Below are positions 7,248 through 10,604 of a stretch of 10,604 bases of DNA, one piece after another. Location: contig DASSTE010000078.1 in NCBI GenBank assembly GCA_035708085.1, positions 1 through 10,604 of the forward strand, given 5' to 3'. This stretch comes from DASSBR01 sp035708085 (GTDB lineage Bacteria; Pseudomonadota; Gammaproteobacteria; Natronospirales; DASSBR01). The notes beneath the pieces were generated by a model. That model was not told where the DNA came from, searched no databases, and saw only the letters and a list, made by a program, of their open reading frames with translations. The stretch's first letter is position 1; each line of letters starts with the position of its first letter. A program made the position numbers and the translations under genes.

Positions 7248-8272
7248 TGCAACGCTACTTGTTTTTCGTTGCCGAGCTGTATGCGTTGTCGATATTGCGG
7301 CCGCTACAGGCGGCGATCCGGGCGCGCGGCGATGAGGTGGCATGGTTCTTCGCCGGACCCGGCGCGGACTGGCTGCGCGCGGACGAGCACCGATTGCATA
7401 CGGTGCGTGAGGTCAAAGCTTTTGCGCCCGCCGCGGTCTTCGTACCAGGTAATTGGGTGCCGGATTTTTTCCCCGGTCTCAAGGTGGAAGTCTTCCACGG
7501 CTTCAGCGTGCACAAGCGCAGCCTCGAGCGCGGCCATTTCCGGATTCGCGGCCTGTTCGACCTGTATTGCACGCAGGGGCCGGATACCACCGAGCCGTTT
7601 CAGCTCCTCGCCACCCAACATGGTCACTTCCGGGTCACCGAAACCGGCTGGCCGAAGATGGACCCGCTGTTTGGAGCAACGGCGCCGCGACCGACGCCGC
7701 ACGATCTGCCGGTGGTGCTGTTTGCGTCGACGTTCACACCCGCGGTGTCGTCGGTGCCGCACCTGTTCGAGACGATCGACGCGCTGTCGCGGCGCGGCGA
7801 TCGACACTGGCTGGTGACACTGCATCCGAAGATGCGCCGCGACTGGATCGAGCGCTTTCGTGCACTACAGCACGAGCATCTCGAATTCCTCGAGTCCGAC
7901 GACATTGTGCCGCTGCTGAAAGCCGCCGACGTGCTGGTTTCCGACACTTCGTCGGTGGCATCGGAATTCCTGCTGCAGCGCAGGCCGGTCGTCACGTTCC
8001 GCAACCGCAAGCCCGGCCCGCACCTGCTCGACGTGGACGAGCCGGCGCGGCTCGATGCAGCCATCGACACTGCTCTCGCGCGTCCGGAGGCTTTGATGGC
8101 CGCCATCACCGCGTATGGCGACCGCATCCATCCTCATCGTGACGGTCATTCGAGCGAACGCGTGCTCGCAGCAGTCGATGATTTTCAGGCGCAGGGTCTG
8201 GGAAAGAAGCCGCTCAATCTGATGCGCAAGCTGCAGGCCCGCCAGCGCCTCGGCTACTACCGGATGCGCTGA
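7247..8272 (+). CDS. CDP-glycerol glycerophosphotransferase family protein (TagB/TagF-like)
   Basis: GT-B protein resembling the catalytic part of teichoic-acid polyol-phosphate transferases, which move glycerol phosphate from CDP-glycerol to a sugar or polymer acceptor. The 341-aa product has FHGFSVHKRS with the HG...K motif (83-92), LYCTQGP (107-112), ETGWPKMDPLF, matching the G-Y-P-R-N-D segment of TagB/F (132-142), FASTFTP (159-165), the second conserved His in TLHPKM (191-196) and the ligand-binding SDTSSVASEFLLQRRPVV (232-249). Key family residues look intact. There is no signal peptide, and the protein is shorter than Gram-positive TagF because it lacks extra N-terminal regions. The start ATG shares its A with the TGA of the GT9 gene, implying coupling and the same pathway. 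Substrate is unknown; glycerol-phosphate decoration of the core is an inference. It overlaps the next gene by 16 bp. Confidence 0.82.
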   Translation: MQRYLFFVAELYALSILRPLQAAIRARGDEVAWFFAGPGADWLRADEHRLHTVREVKAFAPAAVFVPGNWVPDFFPGLKVEVFHGFSVHKRSLERGHFRIRGLFDLYCTQGPDTTEPFQLLATQHGHFRVTETGWPKMDPLFGATAPRPTPHDLPVVLFASTFTPAVSSVPHLFETIDALSRRGDRHWLVTLHPKMRRDWIERFRALQHEHLEFLESDDIVPLLKAADVLVSDTSSVASEFLLQRRPVVTFRNRKPGPHLLDVDEPARLDAAIDTALARPEALMAAITAYGDRIHPHRDGHSSERVLAAVDDFQAQGLGKKPLNLMRKLQARQRLGYYRMR

Positions 8273-10227
8273 TCGGAAGTCTTCGCCGCCCGCCGCAGAT
8301 CCCACAACCCCGCGTACTTGTTGAAGGCGTATTGCGCATTAATCGCCGCGTCCAGAAACCCGGGGCCGCCGTCGAGAAAGCCGAAGCGCAGCACGTAGAC
8401 ATGGACGAACACCCACAGGCACCGCAATGCGGCGATGGCGAGGCCGCCGCCGTGACGGCCGCGTGCGTGGCGCAGGCGCGCGCCGAGCCACGCGTAATCC
8501 GCGGCCTTGCCGAGCGCGTGGCCGTAGTCGCGCACGGTGTAGTGCAGCAGCCAGCCTTCGAGCTGGCCGACGACCCCGGCCGGCGGTTCAATTTTCTCGT
8601 GCACGATATCTGATGTGAAACGGGCGTTATCGCGCTGAACGAGGCGTAGCGGCGCTCGCGCGTGGCGACCGAAATCGAGCCGCTTGCCATACGCGACGAC
8701 CGCCCACGGCAGCCGGTAGCCGACGCATTCGGGTGCCTCGCTCAGGGCAGCGTCGATATCGTGCCGGAGTTCCGGGGTCACAACCTCGTCGGCATCGAGC
8801 GACAGCACCCACTGGCAACGGGCGCGCTCCAGCGCGCGCTGTTTCTGCACGCCATAGCCGGGCCAGTCGGTCACTTCCACCCGGTCGGTATACTGGCGGG
8901 CGATTGTGACCGTATCGTCGTCGCTGCCACTGTCGAGCACGACGATTTCATCCGCCCAGCCAACCACCGAGGCAAGGCAGCGTCCGATCCTGTCGGCTTC
9001 ATTTTTGGCGATAACGGTCACGCTGAGGGTTTGCCGGCGGGTGACCGGCGCCTCCCGCGCAGCGACGCTCAGTTGGCGCGCCACCGCGTAGAGCGCCGTC
9101 GTCGTCAGGGCATAAAATGCGAGGGTCCGATTCGCGGAAAAAACCGGCTCGACCAGCGCCATGACGCCGTAGCCGATGACCAGCAGCAGCCCCGCGCGAC
9201 CGACGCGACGCACCGCCGGGTCAGAGTGACGCGCCGCACGTGCAAAAGCGCGGCCGGGGACGCCGATCAGCAGGCCGAGCGCGAGCGCACCCAGCAGGCC
9301 GGAATCGTGCAGCGTCAGCACATACTGGTTCAGATCACCGGCATGCTTCGCACCTGTACCGATCAGTGGGTGGGCCGCAAAGGCGCCCAGCGCCCCGGAC
9401 CAGTCGCGGAGTACTATGCCGAACAAGCCGGCCGCACCGCCGCTGTGCCACCAGACATCGGTCTGCAAAATCAGGCGGCGGAATCGCACCATGACGCCGG
9501 TCCCGTCCACCAGCAGCAAAATTTCGACGCCGACCAGCAGCGCCAGCACGGCGCTCCAGCGATAGCGCGGCGACAGGTGGCCGGGCAGGGACAAAAACCA
9601 CACGGCGAACACGGCCGGCAGCGCCAGCCAGACGCCCCAGGAACCGGCGGCAAGTCCTGCCATGACGCCCACTACGCCGGCCAACAGCAGGAACAGGCCC
9701 GGGCGCGTCCCCCAGCGGCCGGACGCGCCGAAATCAATCCCGCCGAGCGCCATTGCCCCGAGCGAAAATGCGACGACCGACCACCACGGCGGTCCCAGCG
9801 CCAGCATGGGGCCGCTCAGCGCAAGCCACAGCGCGGCGCCGATCGCGGCGGCTGCCGCTGCCAGCCCGACGCACCACCACAGCGCGGTCTCGCCGAGTGC
9901 CGCGGTGCGACACAAGCGATGAGCAGGATAGACAAGCACGAGCGCGGCGTAGCCGGCATACACGGGGGTAGGTAACTGCCAATGGGCGCCGGCGGCGATC
10001 AGCCAGACAAGGATGTAAAAGCCGGCGGTAAAAAAAAGCAGCTTTTCGCCGGCCCCGGGGTCGATCCCGGCCGGCCGCCGGTAAAGCCATAACAGGAACA
10101 GACCGCCGGCGATGGCCGCGACCGCGTCCGCCGGCCGCGCGAACAACAGCAGCAACGCTGCGGCAAGCGCCGGAACGACGCCTGGCAACAGCGCCGCCGG
10201 AGACACGCGGGCAGACGCCACATGCAT
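8257..10227 (-). CDS. Fusion of O-antigen-ligase-like membrane domain and WaaE/LgtF-like GT2 glycosyltransferase
   Basis: A single 656-aa frame joins two modules. Residues 1-385 are very hydrophobic, with about 12 likely membrane segments and a larger loop at about 241-305 containing HPLIGTG (286-292) and LNQYVLTLHDSGLLG (299-313), as in WaaL/Wzy_C proteins. From about residue 400 comes a GT2 domain: LSVTVIAKNEADRIGRCL (401-418), DEIVVLDSGSDDDT (426-439), WVLSLDADEV (473-482, the Asp-x-Asp metal site), IVHEKI (541-546) and LLHYTVRDY (560-568), then a membrane-associated helix and FGFLDGGPGFLDAAINAQYAFNKYAGLWDL (615-644), typical of WaaE/LgtF enzymes that add glucose to heptose I. The join (385-400) is continuous, and no obvious ATG could start the GT2 part alone. 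The ligase-like part seems to lack the usual Arg and His. The start has no strong Shine-Dalgarno; it lies 25 bp after the zf-CHCC stop. Confidence 0.85.
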   Translation of the reverse strand: MHVASARVSPAALLPGVVPALAAALLLLFARPADAVAAIAGGLFLLWLYRRPAGIDPGAGEKLLFFTAGFYILVWLIAAGAHWQLPTPVYAGYAALVLVYPAHRLCRTAALGETALWWCVGLAAAAAAIGAALWLALSGPMLALGPPWWSVVAFSLGAMALGGIDFGASGRWGTRPGLFLLLAGVVGVMAGLAAGSWGVWLALPAVFAVWFLSLPGHLSPRYRWSAVLALLVGVEILLLVDGTGVMVRFRRLILQTDVWWHSGGAAGLFGIVLRDWSGALGAFAAHPLIGTGAKHAGDLNQYVLTLHDSGLLGALALGLLIGVPGRAFARAARHSDPAVRRVGRAGLLLVIGYGVMALVEPVFSANRTLAFYALTTTALYAVARQLSVAAREAPVTRRQTLSVTVIAKNEADRIGRCLASVVGWADEIVVLDSGSDDDTVTIARQYTDRVEVTDWPGYGVQKQRALERARCQWVLSLDADEVVTPELRHDIDAALSEAPECVGYRLPWAVVAYGKRLDFGRHARAPLRLVQRDNARFTSDIVHEKIEPPAGVVGQLEGWLLHYTVRDYGHALGKAADYAWLGARLRHARGRHGGGLAIAALRCLWVFVHVYVLRFGFLDGGPGFLDAAINAQYAFNKYAGLWDLRRAAKTSDQRIR

Positions 10228-10252
10228 CAGGTCGCGCCCGGACGGGCTGAAC

Positions 10253-10465
10253 TTATTCGTCGACCAGCGTGTAGCGCGCGCCGCAATACGGGCACATCGC
10301 CTCCCCGCTTGCCTCGATCGGCAGATAAACCCGCTGGTGCGAATTCCACAGGCTCATTTCCGGCATCGGACAGCTCAACGGCAGGTTCTTGCGCGTCACG
10401 TTGTAGTGATGCTCGGCGTTCGGCGGGATCTTGCCGGCTGCAGATGGATTGGGCTGGGCGGACAC
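10253..10465 (-). CDS. zf-CHCC zinc-finger domain protein (NDUFS6-like)
   Basis: Small cytosolic protein of 70 aa whose C-terminal half matches the zf-CHCC family, related to the mitochondrial complex I subunit NDUFS6: RKNLPLSCPMPEMSLWNSHQRVYLPIEASGEAMCPYCGARYTL. The probable zinc ligands are the Cys of LSCP, the His of NSHQR and the two Cys of CPYC. The bacterial role is not established. The GTG at 10465 is chosen because AGGAG lies six bases upstream and a good promoter ends about 35 bases upstream; a GTG at 10516 would place that promoter inside the gene and add residues without family resemblance. It precedes the fused ligase/GT2 gene by 25 bp, so the two are probably one operon. The same kind of gene often sits beside LPS core glycosyltransferases in proteobacteria (from memory). 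Confidence 0.88.
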   Translation of the reverse strand: MSAQPNPSAAGKIPPNAEHHYNVTRKNLPLSCPMPEMSLWNSHQRVYLPIEASGEAMCPYCGARYTLVDE

Positions 10466-10471
10466 GGAAGG

Positions 10472-10476
10472 CTCCT
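10472..10476 (-). promoter_or_regulatory. Ribosome binding site that sets the zf-CHCC start
   Basis: On the - strand AGGAG lies six bases before the GTG at 10465. This is the strongest Shine-Dalgarno near any start in the window and decides for the 70-aa form over the longer 87-aa reading that begins at 10516. Confidence 0.75.
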
Positions 10477-10499
10477 GTGCATCGAATCGAACTGACGCG

Positions 10500-10508
10500 A
10501 TTATAGCA
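10500..10508 (-). promoter_or_regulatory. Extended -10 promoter for the zf-CHCC / fusion-gene operon
   Basis: On the - strand the sequence reads TGCTATAAT: a perfect TATAAT with the TGn extension. No recognisable -35 lies 16-18 bases upstream (that stretch is GC-only), which fits an extended -10 promoter. Transcription would start near 10493, giving a leader of about 28 bases before the GTG at 10465, with the Shine-Dalgarno well placed inside it. Confidence 0.6.
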
Positions 10509-10536
10509 TTCGGCACCGGGCGGGCCGGCGGGGGAA

Positions 10537-10569
10537 TAGTCGCTAGTCGCTAGTCGCTAGTCGCTAGTC
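10537..10569. repeat. Perfect 7-bp tandem repeat, 4.7 copies
   Basis: TAGTCGC is repeated four times without a mismatch (10537-10564), followed by five more bases of a fifth unit (10565-10569). It lies in the intergenic end of the window, about 30 bases upstream of the -10 of the zf-CHCC promoter. In the phase AGTCGCT the unit differs by one base from AGTCGCC found in the hldE-lpxL arrays. The remaining bases to 10604 are AT-richer and show no gene. Confidence 0.9.
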
Positions 10570-10604
10570 AAGAATAACGAAAAGCTCTGGCCTAATCCGC
10601 TTTC

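Noticed and set aside
8662..9975. Long + strand open frame of 437 codons opposite the fusion gene
   Set aside because: It is antisense to a gene with clear domains. Its translation is a low-complexity Arg/Gln/His/Ala mix with no recognisable family, as expected from codon bias in GC-rich DNA.

Overview
The window is about 10.6 kb of GC-rich DNA from a Gram-negative bacterium. It is packed with genes for the inner part of lipopolysaccharide (LPS): Kdo transfer and phosphorylation, heptose precursor synthesis, lipid A acylation and core glycosyl transfer. A TolC-type outer-membrane channel lies at the left edge. The gene set (tolC, waaA, hldE, kdkA, a zf-CHCC protein beside core glycosyltransferases) and a GTAG-type REP doublet fit a gammaproteobacterium of the Xanthomonadales/Chromatiales/Acidiferrobacterales kind, or a betaproteobacterium. 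The sequence alone does not settle which; this is inference from gene order and repeats.

Layout, left to right. tolC-like channel (+, 49-1485) converges on waaA (-, 1513-2787). Upstream of waaA, and probably in the same transcript, is hldE (-, 2858-4285); the 70-bp gap between them is almost filled by a REPIN-like inverted REP doublet that ends 5 nt from the waaA start codon. hldE and an lpxL-type acyltransferase (+, 4435-5343) diverge from a 149-bp region holding two inverted arrays of degenerate 7-bp units. lpxL overlaps the end of kdkA (-, 5331-6029) tail to tail. kdkA diverges from a GT9 heptosyltransferase-like gene (+, about 6120-7247), whose stop overlaps the start of a CDP-glycerol glycerophosphotransferase-family gene (+, 7247-8272). 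That gene overlaps tail to tail with a 656-aa membrane protein (-, 8257-10227) combining an O-antigen-ligase-like N-terminus with a WaaE/LgtF-like GT2 C-terminus. A small zf-CHCC protein (-, 10253-10465) precedes it in the same probable operon. The right edge holds an extended -10 promoter and a perfect 7-bp tandem repeat.

How the genes work together: HldE makes the ADP-heptose precursor, WaaA puts Kdo on lipid A, KdkA phosphorylates that Kdo, LpxL adds a secondary acyl chain, the GT9 enzyme probably adds heptose, and the GT2 domain probably adds a hexose to the heptose. The glycerophosphotransferase-family protein may add a polyol-phosphate decoration. No intergenic stretch exceeds 300 bases, and no tRNA, rRNA, CRISPR array or complete insertion sequence was seen.

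Most worth a second look: the fused ligase-like/GT2 protein, whose ligase-like part seems to lack the usual Arg and His; the teichoic-acid-type transferase in a Gram-negative core locus; the REPIN against the waaA start; and the related 7-bp repeats at two promoter regions.
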